Below the pieces are notes generated by a model that saw only the letters and a program-made list of their open reading frames with translations, ran no database searches and was not told the DNA's origin. DNA of 64,000 bases from Coriobacteriaceae bacterium (lineage in GTDB: Bacteria > Actinomycetota > Coriobacteriia > Coriobacteriales > QAMH01), in the NCBI GenBank assembly GCA_025992705.1, contig DAJPGJ010000001.1, positions 992,001 through 1,056,000 of the forward strand, written 5' to 3'. The translations under genes were made by a program, and so were the position numbers. Shown here in pieces: positions 49,849-60,397 of the stretch. Position 1 is the stretch's first letter. Every line of letters begins with the position of its first letter.

Positions 49849-51282
49849 ATGAAGAAGTCGCCGATGTTCGTGTTCATCGCTCTTTGCCTGTGCGTTTGCA
49901 TGGTCCTTTCCGTTGGCATGCTGTTTAGGCCCACCACCGAGCCCATCGGCAACGAGAAACGCGCCATGCTTCCTTCGCTTTTCACCGAAGACGGCGCATT
50001 CAATACCGATTACATGACCGAGCTTGGGGAATACTTCGAGAAGAGCTTCGCATTCCGACCGGAAATCATCACCGCTGACGCTTGGGTCAAATCCAAGCTC
50101 TTTGGGGTATCCAATGTCGACTCGGTTATCGTCGGCACGGATGACTGGCTCTACTATTCCTCGACGCTCGATGACCACTTGGGGAGAAACACCCTTACGG
50201 ACTGGCAGATTGCCGGCGTTGTTCATAATCTCGAGATGATCCAGAGTCGGGTCGAGCAGTCCGATGCGGACTTTCTCTTCACCGTGGCACCGAACAAGAA
50301 TACGCTCTATCCGGAGCACATGCCCTATCAGTACGCTATCAAGGCGAGCGAGAACTTCAATCGCGACGCCCTCGGAGAGGCCCTTACGCGCAGCGAGGTC
50401 AACTACTGCGACCTGTTCGCCACGTTTCAGGACCGCGAGGAGGTGCTCTACTTTGCCCGCGACTCGCACTGGAACAGCAAAGGTGCGTTGCTTGCCTATG
50501 ATGAGATTCTGGACAAGCTCGAAAAGCCTCATGACGACTATACGGCAGCCACCGTTGAGCGTAGAAAGGACTTCGTCGGCGATCTGGACAAGATGATTTT
50601 TCCTGCGGCGCCGCATCCGGAATACAACTACTACTACGGGGCCGAGGAACGCTACGAGTACGTTACGGCGACCACGTCGGTCGAGGACTCCCTCATTCGC
50701 ACCAAGAATCCCGATGCCACGGGCTCGCTCTATATGTATCGTGACTCCTTTGGGAATTTGCTGCTTCCCTTCTTCGCCTCGGCTTACGGAACCGCGACGT
50801 TTACGAAGTCGTTTCCCATGATGCTCGACTACGACCTTCGCTCAAACCGACCAGATACGGTGGTTTTCGAGATCGCGGAGCGAAACATCGATTGGTTCAT
50901 AAGCACGCCGCCCATCATGGAGGCCCCCGTTCTCGATGCATCGGGCCTGAATGTTCAGGATGGGGGACAAATTGACGTTGACGTCGCGCCCTGCGAGTAC
51001 TCGCCGCTCTACCTCGTTTTGAGTGGCGTGCTTGATGCCGGCGAACTCGACTCGTCATCGGTCATATGCGTTTTCGTCGTCGGTGACGATGGCGAGGGTA
51101 CCTTGTACGAATGCTATAATTACCTGACTTCTGAAGGCGATGATGGATTTCTCGCGTATCTCGATGCGAGTCGCTATGCAGGTCAATCGCAGCTTACGGT
51201 CTCCGTCGTCGTGCAGGAGGACGGAGGATATCGAACTCTCGGTACGGACGTTTCGACCATAAGGGAAAGCAATGAAGATTAA
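49849..51282 (+). CDS. AlgJ/AlgX-like (DHHW/SGNH-type) O-acetyltransferase partner
   Basis: 477 residues. An N-terminal signal anchor (about 7-24) precedes an extracytoplasmic SGNH-like domain: GTDDWLYY, VAPNKNTLYPEHMP, FARDSHWNSKGALLAYDEI (Asp-His pair) and YMYRDSFGNLLLPFF (Ser region). Such proteins take acetyl from an MBOAT partner and esterify a surface polysaccharide. The 3' end overlaps the following lipoprotein gene by 11 nt. Confidence 0.88.
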   Translation: MKKSPMFVFIALCLCVCMVLSVGMLFRPTTEPIGNEKRAMLPSLFTEDGAFNTDYMTELGEYFEKSFAFRPEIITADAWVKSKLFGVSNVDSVIVGTDDWLYYSSTLDDHLGRNTLTDWQIAGVVHNLEMIQSRVEQSDADFLFTVAPNKNTLYPEHMPYQYAIKASENFNRDALGEALTRSEVNYCDLFATFQDREEVLYFARDSHWNSKGALLAYDEILDKLEKPHDDYTAATVERRKDFVGDLDKMIFPAAPHPEYNYYYGAEERYEYVTATTSVEDSLIRTKNPDATGSLYMYRDSFGNLLLPFFASAYGTATFTKSFPMMLDYDLRSNRPDTVVFEIAERNIDWFISTPPIMEAPVLDASGLNVQDGGQIDVDVAPCEYSPLYLVLSGVLDAGELDSSSVICVFVVGDDGEGTLYECYNYLTSEGDDGFLAYLDASRYAGQSQLTVSVVVQEDGGYRTLGTDVSTIRESNED

Positions 51283-51913
51283 GAAATCACTCGCAGGCCT
51301 GATCACCGTTCTCGTTGCCGCCATGTTTACCATGGCGCTCGCGGGGTGTGGAGCCCAGGATGTCAACGTCACCATAGACGACAATGGCACGACCACCGAG
51401 GTCTCGGTCGCTTCGGGTAAAACCGTGGGCGATGCCCTGGCTGCTGCCGACATAAAAGTGGGCGATAAGGATGTCGTCGACCCGGCTCTCGACACCAAGA
51501 TCGACGGGCAGACGAACAAAATCTCCATCAAGCGCTGCGTCACCGTCAAGGTGGACGATGATGGCCAGGTGAAGGATGTCGAACTTGTGGGAGGGACCGT
51601 CGCCGATGCGCTCACGCATGCCGAGATTGTCCTCTCTGATGGCGATAGCGTCGACGTCGATGTGAACGCTCCGCTCCAGGACGGCATGACCATTGTCGTT
51701 ACGAGGGCGCAGGCGACTTCCCCGCAGTCCGGAGATGCCGGATACAGCGGCTCTTCCTATGATGGGGGCGCTTCGGATGACGTTGCTGCGGATGAGCCGC
51801 CAGCCGAGCGCAGCCTCGTGAGCAAGACGCCGGTTCCCAACTGCAATGACGAGAACCACGGATACTACGAGATCCTGTATTCCGATGGGTCGATGGAATA
51901 CGAGGAATACTAG
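51272..51913 (+). CDS. lipoprotein with DUF348/ubiquitin-like repeats
   Basis: 213 residues. Lipobox L23-A-G-C26. Two tandem segments of about 42 residues (DVNVTIDDNGTTTEVSVASG ... and CVTVKVDDDGQVKDVELVGG ...), each with TVxDALxxAxI, resemble the DUF348 beta-grasp units of RpfB-type proteins. A Ser/Gly/Asp-rich tail ends in a short acidic Tyr-rich stretch. No catalytic domain is present. Overlap with the AlgJ-like gene suggests a role in the same envelope process. Function unknown. Confidence 0.8.
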   Translation: MKIKKSLAGLITVLVAAMFTMALAGCGAQDVNVTIDDNGTTTEVSVASGKTVGDALAAADIKVGDKDVVDPALDTKIDGQTNKISIKRCVTVKVDDDGQVKDVELVGGTVADALTHAEIVLSDGDSVDVDVNAPLQDGMTIVVTRAQATSPQSGDAGYSGSSYDGGASDDVAADEPPAERSLVSKTPVPNCNDENHGYYEILYSDGSMEYEEY

Positions 51914-51937
51914 CGAGAGCTCTAGGTTTTCACTCTC

Positions 51938-52894
51938 ATGGCAGACAACGATTTTCTCCCCGTATACCTCATTGTCGGCGCTGACGAGCTCAAGCGTGAG
52001 TTCGTCTTCGGTCGCCTTAACGAACGCATGGCAAAGCTCGGCGACCTCGACTTCAACAAGGACGTCTTCGATGGCGGCGCCCTCACGCCTGATGAGATCA
52101 CGGGAGCCTGCAACACCTTGCCGTTCATGAGCGAGAAGCGCCTTGTGGTCATTCAGGGTGCCGAGCGTCTCAAGAAGGCGGCGTCAGAGGCCATCGTCTC
52201 GTATCTCGAGAATCCCAATGACACGACCGTCCTCGCGCTCATTGCCGAGAAGCTCGCCAAGAACACGCGCCTGTACAAGGCGATTGCCAAGGTCGACAAG
52301 AAGGCCGTTATCGATTGCGCGCCGCGTAGCGCCCGCGAGCTTCCCCAGCAGGTACAGCAGTTCGCGCAGAGCAAAGGCGTGACGATCACGCGCCAAGCGG
52401 CCGAGGAGCTCATCTCGCTCGTAGGCGAGTCAACCGTCCATCTGGATGGTGAGCTCACGAAGATGGCCATCGCCCTTGGACGTGGAGCACTCATCGATTT
52501 ACCCGAGGTCCAAGCTCATGTTGCACGCGTGGCCGAGCCCAAACCCTGGCACCTAAGCGACGCGCTTTCGGCACGTGACGCGAAGAAGTGCGCGGTGCTC
52601 CTTACGCGTATGAACGCACAGTCGCCATTCGGCTTGCTCACCATGTGCGTCAACAGGATTCGTGACTTGCTTATCGCAAAGGACTTGCAGGGGCAGGGCA
52701 CGGGCGCTCTTGCATCTGCGCTTGGCAAACCCGATTGGCAGGTCAAGAACTACGCTCGTTGGGCTGACGGCTTTTCGCAGGCCGAGCTCGAGAAGGCGCT
52801 CATCAGCGCCGCAGCGTGCGATCAGGCCATGAAGACGGGGGCGGATAAAGATGCCGTCTTCGAGCGTTGGGTTTTGGACGTTTGCGTGGCCTGA
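51938..52894 (+). CDS. holA: DNA polymerase III subunit delta
   Basis: Clamp-loader subunit that opens the beta clamp. 318 residues with PVYLIVGADELKREFVFGRL, FMSEKRLVVIQGAERL, the AAA+ type N-terminal region without a functional Walker A, and the C-terminal domain (LLTRMNAQSPFGLLTMCVNR, RDLLIAKDL). Followed by rpsT as in most Gram-positives, but comEC is not upstream on the same strand. Confidence 0.93.
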   Translation: MADNDFLPVYLIVGADELKREFVFGRLNERMAKLGDLDFNKDVFDGGALTPDEITGACNTLPFMSEKRLVVIQGAERLKKAASEAIVSYLENPNDTTVLALIAEKLAKNTRLYKAIAKVDKKAVIDCAPRSARELPQQVQQFAQSKGVTITRQAAEELISLVGESTVHLDGELTKMAIALGRGALIDLPEVQAHVARVAEPKPWHLSDALSARDAKKCAVLLTRMNAQSPFGLLTMCVNRIRDLLIAKDLQGQGTGALASALGKPDWQVKNYARWADGFSQAELEKALISAAACDQAMKTGADKDAVFERWVLDVCVA

Positions 52895-52910
52895 GTTTCG
52901 GAATCGATGC

Positions 52911-52938
52911 GTGACATGACGCGCAACTGTGATATTAT
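52911..52938 (+). promoter_or_regulatory. rpsT promoter
   Basis: GTGACA (52911-52916) and TATTAT (52933-52938) with a 16-nt spacer and TG one base before the -10 (extended -10). The leader to rpsT is about 57 nt and contains AAAGGAAAAG. Confidence 0.65.
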
Positions 52939-53001
52939 CTCGTAGTTTCGTCGCACCCCACTGCGAGAGACAATGGGTTTTATCGAAAGGAAAAGCCGGA
53001 A

Positions 53002-53268
53002 ATGGCGAACATCAAAAGTCAGAAGAAGCGTATCAAGACCAACGAGAAGGCCCGTCTGCGCAATCGCGCTGCCAAGGCCGAGATGAAGACTGCCGTGCGC
53101 CGCGTGCGCGAGGCTGTCGAGGCCGGCGACAAGGCTCTCGCGACCGAGGCTGCCAAGAAGGCCTGCCGCCTGTTTGACAAGGCCGTCAGCAAGGGCATCA
53201 TCCACAAGAACCAGGCCGCCAATCGCAAGAGCGGTGTTATGGCCCTGGCTAACAGCCTCGACAAGTAG
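53002..53268 (+). CDS. rpsT: 30S ribosomal protein S20
   Basis: 88 residues, Lys/Arg/Ala-rich helical bundle protein of the 30S subunit. Begins MANIKSQKKRIKTNEKARLR, the S20 signature, and ends with the conserved HKNQAANRKSGVM segment. Own promoter and terminator. Confidence 0.97.
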   Translation: MANIKSQKKRIKTNEKARLRNRAAKAEMKTAVRRVREAVEAGDKALATEAAKKACRLFDKAVSKGIIHKNQAANRKSGVMALANSLDK

Positions 53269-53293
53269 CTTTCGGGCTTTTTGGGCTTCTTGA

Positions 53294-53327
53294 GGAGGCC
53301 GCCCTCGCAATGGGCGGTCTCCTTTTT
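53294..53327 (+). terminator. rpsT terminator
   Basis: GGAGGCCGCCC / GGGCGGTCTCC 11-bp stem with one G-U pair, 7-nt loop, followed by TTTTT. Confidence 0.93.
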
Positions 53328-53352
53328 CACGTTGACGTTCCTGCGTTAGAAT
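53324..53352 (+). promoter_or_regulatory. possible lepA promoter giving a leaderless mRNA
   Basis: TTTTCA (53324-53329) and TAGAAT (53347-53352) with a 17-nt spacer. Initiation 7-8 nt later would fall on or next to ATG 53360. No SD precedes either candidate lepA start. Confidence 0.45.
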
Positions 53353-53359
53353 GGGCTTC

Positions 53360-55162
<1,803 letters not shown>

Positions 55163-55169
55163 GCTCCTC

Positions 55170-56189
55170 GTGACGCAAATCGAGACATACCTTGCGACGC
55201 CCTTGTGGCTTGCGCCCATGGCCGGCGGGACCGATCGGGCCTTTCGTACCCTTTGCATACGCTATGGAGCGGGCCTGACGTTCTCCGAGATGGTGAGCGC
55301 CAAGGGCCTCGAGTACAACGGCGTCAAGACTTTCGCCCTGACCGACCCGGCCGAGGAAGAGACCGTGCTCGCCGTGCAGCTGTTCGGTTCGGAGCCCGAT
55401 TGCATGGCGCGTCAGGCCGCGCGCGTTGCCGAGCGTCTGGGCGATAGGCTCGCGCTCATCGACGTGAACATGGGATGCCCCGTGCGCAAGGTCGTGCGAC
55501 GCGGGGAGGGCTCGGCTCTCATGCAGACCCCCGAGCTGGCGGCCGATATCATACGCAGCATCGTCGATGCCGTTGACGTGCCCGTCACCGCCAAGTTCAG
55601 AAGCGGCTGGACGAACGAGGAGAAGAACGCCGTTGACTTCGCCAAGCGTCTCGAACAGGCGGGCGCCTCGCTTGTGAGCGTGCATGGGCGCAGCGCGCGC
55701 CAGATGTATCGCGGCAATGCGGATTGGGATGTGATTGCGCAGGTCAAGGAGGCGGTCGATATTCCCGTTGCGGGTAGCGGGGACGTGTTTTCCCATGACG
55801 ATGCATGCCGCATGCGCGAGCGATGCGGTGTCGATGCGGTGCACGTCGCCCGTGGTGCACGCGGTAATCCGTGGATATTCACGGGCCATGAACCTTCGCA
55901 TGCCGAGCGCGTCGCTGCCATGCGTGAGCATTTCGAGCTCTACCTCCATTACGCCGATCCGCTCAAGGTGCGTGACGAGCGTCCCTCGACGAGCGACGAG
56001 GCCATACCCGCGCCTCTCGATGCGCCTGCTCCGTACCTGAGCCCGCTGCGTGCACAGCTTGCCTGGTACGTGCATGGTCTGCCGTCTGCCGCTGCGTTGC
56101 GCCGTGCTCTGAGCGAGGCGCGAAGCATTGCGGATTTCGAGCGGATCTTCGACGAGGCGGGCAAGCTCGCGGAAGACGATTCGCGATGA
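55170..56189 (+). CDS. dusB: tRNA dihydrouridine synthase
   Basis: FMN enzyme that reduces uridines in tRNA D-loops. 339 residues from GTG 55170; the frame upstream overlaps lepA and lacks homology. TIM-barrel motifs: LWLAPMAGGTDRAFR, FSEMVSAKGL, VNMGCPVRKVVRRGEGSALM with the catalytic Cys, VTAKFRSGW, VHGRSARQMYRG, and GSGDVFS. Overlaps hemW by 4 nt. Confidence 0.93.
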   Translation: MTQIETYLATPLWLAPMAGGTDRAFRTLCIRYGAGLTFSEMVSAKGLEYNGVKTFALTDPAEEETVLAVQLFGSEPDCMARQAARVAERLGDRLALIDVNMGCPVRKVVRRGEGSALMQTPELAADIIRSIVDAVDVPVTAKFRSGWTNEEKNAVDFAKRLEQAGASLVSVHGRSARQMYRGNADWDVIAQVKEAVDIPVAGSGDVFSHDDACRMRERCGVDAVHVARGARGNPWIFTGHEPSHAERVAAMREHFELYLHYADPLKVRDERPSTSDEAIPAPLDAPAPYLSPLRAQLAWYVHGLPSAAALRRALSEARSIADFERIFDEAGKLAEDDSR

Positions 56190-57499
56190 TTGAGGCTCTC
56201 TACCTGCATATTCCCTTCTGTGTCTCACGTTGCGCGTACTGCGACTTTGCGACGAGTGCTTGCGCGGATGAGCAGCGCATGGATGCGTATGTGGAGGCGT
56301 TGTGCCTGCAGCTGCGCCGTGCGGCGAAGGCGGGGTTGCTCGGCCAGGTCAAGACGATCTATATCGGCGGTGGTACACCCACGCATCTTGGCAGCAGACG
56401 TCTCAATACGCTCGTATACACGCTTTCGCTTTCGGTCAATCTCGAGAACGTCGTCGAGTTCACCTGCGAGGCCAATCCCGAATCCATCGACGAGCGCATG
56501 GTGGCAGATCTCTTCTCGCTCGGCGTCAACCGTTTTAGCATTGGAGCGCAGAGCTTTGACGATGCGGTTCTCGCAGGCTACGGTCGCATCCACGATGCCG
56601 TCGCGATCGATGCGGCTCTCGCCGCCGTCCGCACCCGCACCAACAACATCTCCCTTGATCTCATCTGCGGAGGCCCGGGCCAAAGTATGGAATCATGGAC
56701 GCAGGACCTGCGCCATGCAATCGATGTCGATGTGCCGCATGTCAGCATCTACCCCCTTACCCTCGAAGACGGCACCGCGCTGACAAATCGTGTCGAGATA
56801 GGGGAGTACGAGGTCGCTGACGAGGACCTGCAGACCGACATGATGCTCGCGGCCGAGCACATGCTCACGGCCGCGGGGTTCGAGCGCTACGAAGTCGCTT
56901 CCTACGCCAAGCCGGGCTTCGCTTCCCACCACAACACGGCGTATTGGACGGGTGCTGAGTACCTCGGCCTCGGGGCCGGGGCGTCGAGCATGCTGTCGGC
57001 CGAAAGTGCTCAGGCAGCTTTCGATGCGGATATCTTTGATATAGGCAAGGAGACGGATGGGCGGCAGCGCAGTCGCTCGGACAGTGCTCGCTCGGTGCGA
57101 CAGTCCACTGGACTGTCGCATTCGCTGCGCAACTCGCTTTGTGCATCTGCCACCCATCCTCAGTTTCCTCGTAACTCAACTGACATTGCTCGCGTTCGCA
57201 TCGCGGCGTCTCCCGACGACGTTGCTTTCTCGCAATCGTTCGGCCGGCCCCATGTCGAGCTTGAGTTATTGGGCGGATATGAATCTGCCGTCGAAGACCT
57301 CATGCTCGGTATGCGCAGGAGCATCGGCATCACGCATGAGCAGGTGCTGGCCGTCGAGGGGGCACCTGCCGTCTTCGAACGTCTCGAAGCTCTCGGGCTC
57401 GTGCGCGAGCAGGGCGCTCGCCTCGTTCCCACGCAGCGCGGCTGGCTGCTTGGAAACGAGGTCTACGGTGCGATTTGGTCGCTGGCGGGCGACAGGTAA
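56186..57499 (+). CDS. hemW: HemW-like radical SAM protein with in-frame palindromic insertion
   Basis: Radical SAM protein of the heme-chaperone/coproporphyrinogen-like family, 437 residues. The cluster-binding CxxxCxxC is C12/C16/C19 (IPFCVSRCAYCDF), followed by IYIGGGTPT, FTCEANPES, NRFSIGAQSFDD, SLDLICGGPGQS and LGLGAGASSML. Residues about 291-325 (DGRQRSRSDSARSVRQ and following) do not look like HemW and are encoded by the palindrome at 57055-57159. After that the normal C-terminal domain resumes (LEDLMLGMRRSIGI-type, AVEDLMLGMR). The protein is correspondingly longer than the usual 370-390 residues. Confidence 0.9.
   Translation: MIEALYLHIPFCVSRCAYCDFATSACADEQRMDAYVEALCLQLRRAAKAGLLGQVKTIYIGGGTPTHLGSRRLNTLVYTLSLSVNLENVVEFTCEANPESIDERMVADLFSLGVNRFSIGAQSFDDAVLAGYGRIHDAVAIDAALAAVRTRTNNISLDLICGGPGQSMESWTQDLRHAIDVDVPHVSIYPLTLEDGTALTNRVEIGEYEVADEDLQTDMMLAAEHMLTAAGFERYEVASYAKPGFASHHNTAYWTGAEYLGLGAGASSMLSAESAQAAFDADIFDIGKETDGRQRSRSDSARSVRQSTGLSHSLRNSLCASATHPQFPRNSTDIARVRIAASPDDVAFSQSFGRPHVELELLGGYESAVEDLMLGMRRSIGITHEQVLAVEGAPAVFERLEALGLVREQGARLVPTQRGWLLGNEVYGAIWSLAGDR
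57055..57159. repeat. palindromic element inserted in frame in hemW
   Basis: 105 bp (35 codons). The outer arms GGATGGGCGGCAG (57055-57067) and CTGCCACCCATCC (57147-57159) pair with one mismatch. An inner perfect 11-bp hairpin TGCGACAGTCC-ACT-GGACTGTCGCA lies at 57097-57121. No stop codon occurs in the hemW frame. Resembles protein-coding palindromic repeats described in other bacteria; shares GCTCGCTC with the palindrome at 22827-22934. Confidence 0.75.
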
Positions 57500-57603
57500 A
57501 CGCTCACGTGTAGCTTGGTGACGAAACGCTTACGGTTCACGCCGTCTCCTGTCTGGTATCCCAAAATACTCGCAGTCCATTTGAGTGCGGGGAGTTATTG
57601 CGC

Positions 57604-58710
57604 ATGGCGTATGAGTACTACGAGATTCTCGGCGTTTCGCGCGAGGTCAGCGTAACGGAGATAAAGAAGGCGTTCCGACGCAAGGCCCGTGAGCTGCATC
57701 CGGATGTCAATAAGGCGCCCGATGCCGAAGAGCGCTTCAAGGAGCTCAACGAGGCATACGACGTTCTTTCAGACCCCAAGAAGAAGTCGCTTTACGATCG
57801 CTATGGCACACCCGAGGCAGCACAAGGCTTCGGTGGCTATCAGGCCGTCGACATGAGCGACATATTCGGTGGCATGGGCGATATCTTCAGCTCGTTCTTC
57901 GGCGGCATGGGCGGACGTGGCGCCCAGCAGATCAGGCGCGATGGCCGCGACATGGGCATTGGCCTGCGCCTCACCCTTGAGGAAGTCGCTCGCGGTGCCA
58001 AGAAGGACATCGTCTATGACCGTCTCGCGACGTGCGAGGAGTGCGGCGGCAGCGGAGCTGCCGAGGATGGCCATGAGGTCGAGTGTCCCACGTGCCACGG
58101 CTCAGGCCATGTCGTGAGCGTGCAGCATACCTTCCTCGGCGATATGCAGACGGCTGTCACCTGTCCGGATTGCGGTGGCACGGGTCGTACCATCGACAAG
58201 CCCTGCCCCGAATGCCAGGGCCAGGGACGTGTTCCCGACCGCGAACACCTCACGATCGAAATTCCCCTCGGTATACACGATGGCCAGCAGATTCGCGTCC
58301 AGGATCGCGGTGAGGCTGGTATGCAGGGTGCACCGGCTGGCGATCTGATCGCAACGGTTCGCATTGATCCGCACGAATACTTCGAGCGCGATGGCGACAA
58401 TCTCCACACGCGTGCAAACATCACCGTCGTCCAGGCCATGGTCGGCGCAGATATCACCGTCTGCGGCATTCTCGAAGACGAGGAAGTCCCCGTGCACATT
58501 CCGGAGGGCTGCCAGCCAGGGCAGACCCTGCGTATCAAGGGCTATGGCCTCCCGATGTTCCGTCGCAACAACAAGCGCGGTGACCTGCTCGTGCACGTGA
58601 CGGTCGTCGTTCCGCGCAAGCTTTCGCGCAAGGCGAAGAAGACCGCCGAGGAACTCGGCGAGGAGATTGGCGATGAGGTCTCCAAGGAACGTGCCCCTCT
58701 CATTCAATAA
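57604..58710 (+). CDS. dnaJ: molecular chaperone DnaJ
   Basis: Hsp40 co-chaperone of DnaK, 368 residues from ATG 57604 (SD GGGGAG); TTG 57598 is too close to the SD. J domain (about 1-70) with the HPD motif in LHPDVN, a Gly/Phe-rich stretch (about 78-110), the four CxxCxGxG zinc motifs (CEECGGSG, CPTCHGSG, CPDCGGTG, CPECQGQG), and the C-terminal substrate-binding domains. No grpE or dnaK in the window. The 104-bp gap upstream contains no clear CIRCE or HAIR element. Confidence 0.96.
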   Translation: MAYEYYEILGVSREVSVTEIKKAFRRKARELHPDVNKAPDAEERFKELNEAYDVLSDPKKKSLYDRYGTPEAAQGFGGYQAVDMSDIFGGMGDIFSSFFGGMGGRGAQQIRRDGRDMGIGLRLTLEEVARGAKKDIVYDRLATCEECGGSGAAEDGHEVECPTCHGSGHVVSVQHTFLGDMQTAVTCPDCGGTGRTIDKPCPECQGQGRVPDREHLTIEIPLGIHDGQQIRVQDRGEAGMQGAPAGDLIATVRIDPHEYFERDGDNLHTRANITVVQAMVGADITVCGILEDEEVPVHIPEGCQPGQTLRIKGYGLPMFRRNNKRGDLLVHVTVVVPRKLSRKAKKTAEELGEEIGDEVSKERAPLIQ

Positions 58711-58728
58711 CACCTGAAGAAGCATCTC

Positions 58729-59646
58729 ATGCCTATCAAGATTCCCAATGCCCTTCCCGCAACCGAGGTTTTGGAAGGCGAGAACATCTTCGTCATGACC
58801 GAGACCCGCGCCATGACACAGGACATACGTTCGCTCCATGTCCTCTTGCTCAACCTCATGCCCGATAAGGTAAAGACCGAAACGCAAATCGCGCGCGTGC
58901 TCTCCAACTCGCCTCTGCAAGTGGAGCTCGAGCTCATGCATACGAAGAGCCATGCGGCAGCCAATACGTCACCAGACCATATGCTCGCCTTCTACAAGAC
59001 CTTCGACGAGATACGCGAGCGCAAGTTCGATGGCATGATCATCACGGGTGCCCCCGTCGAGGACCTCGATTTCGAGGATGTCGACTACTGGGATGAGCTT
59101 TGCGAGATTATGGAATGGAGCAAGGAACACGTCACGAGCACGTTCCACATCTGCTGGGGTGCGCAAGCTGCGCTCTATTACCATTATGGCATTCCCAAGT
59201 ACCAGCTCGAGCAGCGTGTGCATGGCGTTTTCGAGCATACGGTCGATCGCAAGTCATCGATGCTCCTGCGTGGTGCTGATGACACGTTCTGGGCGCCGCA
59301 TTCCCGCAATACCGAAAACCGTCTCGAAGACATCGAGGCAGTGCCCGAGTTGCGCGTCATCGCGACTTCGCGCGAGGTTGGTCCCTATGCGCTCATGACC
59401 GACAACGGCGCGCAGGTTTTCATCATGGGACATCCCGAATACGATGGTCGCACGCTGGGGGAGGAATACCGACGTGATCTTGACGCCGGCAAGAATCCGG
59501 CCCTGCCTGCGCACTATTATCCGCACGATGATGTGACCAAGTTGCCCATCAAGCGCTGGCGCGCGCACGCCAATCTGCTCTACAGCAATTGGCTCAACTA
59601 TTACGTCTACCAGACCACGCCCTACGACTTCATCACGCTGGGTTAG
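58729..59646 (+). CDS. metAA: homoserine O-acetyltransferase (MetA family)
   Basis: Activates homoserine for methionine synthesis. 305 residues, class I glutamine-amidotransferase-like fold with catalytic Cys142 (HICWGAQAA) and the His/Glu region EHTVDRKSS to GHPEYDG. Residue 111 is Glu (TGAPVED). In characterised MetA enzymes Glu111 goes with acetyl-CoA and Gly111 with succinyl-CoA, so an acetyltransferase is predicted despite the common 'succinyltransferase' label. Starts 18 nt after dnaJ. Confidence 0.92.
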   Translation: MPIKIPNALPATEVLEGENIFVMTETRAMTQDIRSLHVLLLNLMPDKVKTETQIARVLSNSPLQVELELMHTKSHAAANTSPDHMLAFYKTFDEIRERKFDGMIITGAPVEDLDFEDVDYWDELCEIMEWSKEHVTSTFHICWGAQAALYYHYGIPKYQLEQRVHGVFEHTVDRKSSMLLRGADDTFWAPHSRNTENRLEDIEAVPELRVIATSREVGPYALMTDNGAQVFIMGHPEYDGRTLGEEYRRDLDAGKNPALPAHYYPHDDVTKLPIKRWRAHANLLYSNWLNYYVYQTTPYDFITLG

Positions 59647-59738
59647 AGGTGCATGGTATCGGCCATGTCCTGTTTGAACAGAATATGGTATTCCGTAAGA
59701 AATAAAACAATCACTCCACCTTTCAGACGGGAAATGCG

Positions 59739-59744
59739 TATACT
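59739..59744 (+). promoter_or_regulatory. candidate rubrerythrin -10
   Basis: TATACT in an AT-rich gap, 44 nt before the rubrerythrin start; no clear -35 at 17 nt. The leader carries AAAGGAAAGAGG. Confidence 0.4.
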
Positions 59745-59788
59745 TAGCAGCACATTGCACGGCCAATCCAAAAGGAAAGAGGATTACC

Positions 59789-60328
59789 ATGGATTTGAAG
59801 GGCAGCCAGACTGAAATCAACCTCCAGACTGCTTTTGCGGGTGAGTCCCAGGCTCACACCAAGTACGAGTACTACGCCAGCCAGGCGAAGAAGGACGGCT
59901 ACGAGCAGATCGCCGCTCTGTTCCTCGAGACCTCTCACAACGAGAAGGAGCATGCCAAGATTTGGTTCAAGTATCTCCATGGTGGCGAGATGCCCGAGAC
60001 GCTTGCCAATCTCGAGGATGCCGCCGCAGGTGAGAACTACGAGTGGACCGACATGTACGCTGGCTTCGCCAAGACCGCTCGCGAGGAGGGCTTCGAGGAG
60101 ATCGCCCTGCGTTTCGAGATGGTTGGTGCCATCGAGAAGACGCACGAGGAGCGCTATCGCAAGCTCATCGAGAACATCGAGGACGGCCTGGTCTTCAGCC
60201 GCGACGGCGACGCCATCTGGATCTGCCGTAACTGCGGCCATATCGTCATCGGCAAGAACGCTCCCGAGATTTGCCCGGTGTGCTCGCACCCCAAGGCTTT
60301 CTTCGAGCTTCGCGCCGAGAACTACTAG
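59789..60328 (+). CDS. rbr: rubrerythrin
   Basis: Cytoplasmic non-heme iron peroxidase protecting anaerobes from hydrogen peroxide. 179 residues: an N-terminal ferritin-like four-helix domain with diiron ligands (FAGESQAHTKYEYY, SHNEKEHAKIWF, FEEIALRFEMVGAIEKTHEERY) and a C-terminal rubredoxin-like Fe(Cys)4 domain (CRNCGHIVIGKNAPEICPVC). Monocistronic, with its own terminator at 60351. Confidence 0.96.
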   Translation: MDLKGSQTEINLQTAFAGESQAHTKYEYYASQAKKDGYEQIAALFLETSHNEKEHAKIWFKYLHGGEMPETLANLEDAAAGENYEWTDMYAGFAKTAREEGFEEIALRFEMVGAIEKTHEERYRKLIENIEDGLVFSRDGDAIWICRNCGHIVIGKNAPEICPVCSHPKAFFELRAENY

Positions 60329-60350
60329 TAGCTTTTCAACAGGCAAAGAC

Positions 60351-60385
60351 GACGGGCCATCGGGGTTTCCCGGTGGCCCGTCTTC
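60351..60385 (+). terminator. rubrerythrin terminator
   Basis: GACGGGCCA(T)CGGG-GTTT-CCCG(G)TGGCCCGTC, a 13-bp stem with one internal mismatch, followed by TTC. Confidence 0.88.
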
Positions 60386-60397
60386 ATTGGTGATGCT

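Noticed and set aside
57500..57603. CIRCE or HAIR heat-shock operator before dnaJ
   Set aside because: No inverted repeat matching TTAGCACTC-type or CTTGAGT-type sequences is present.
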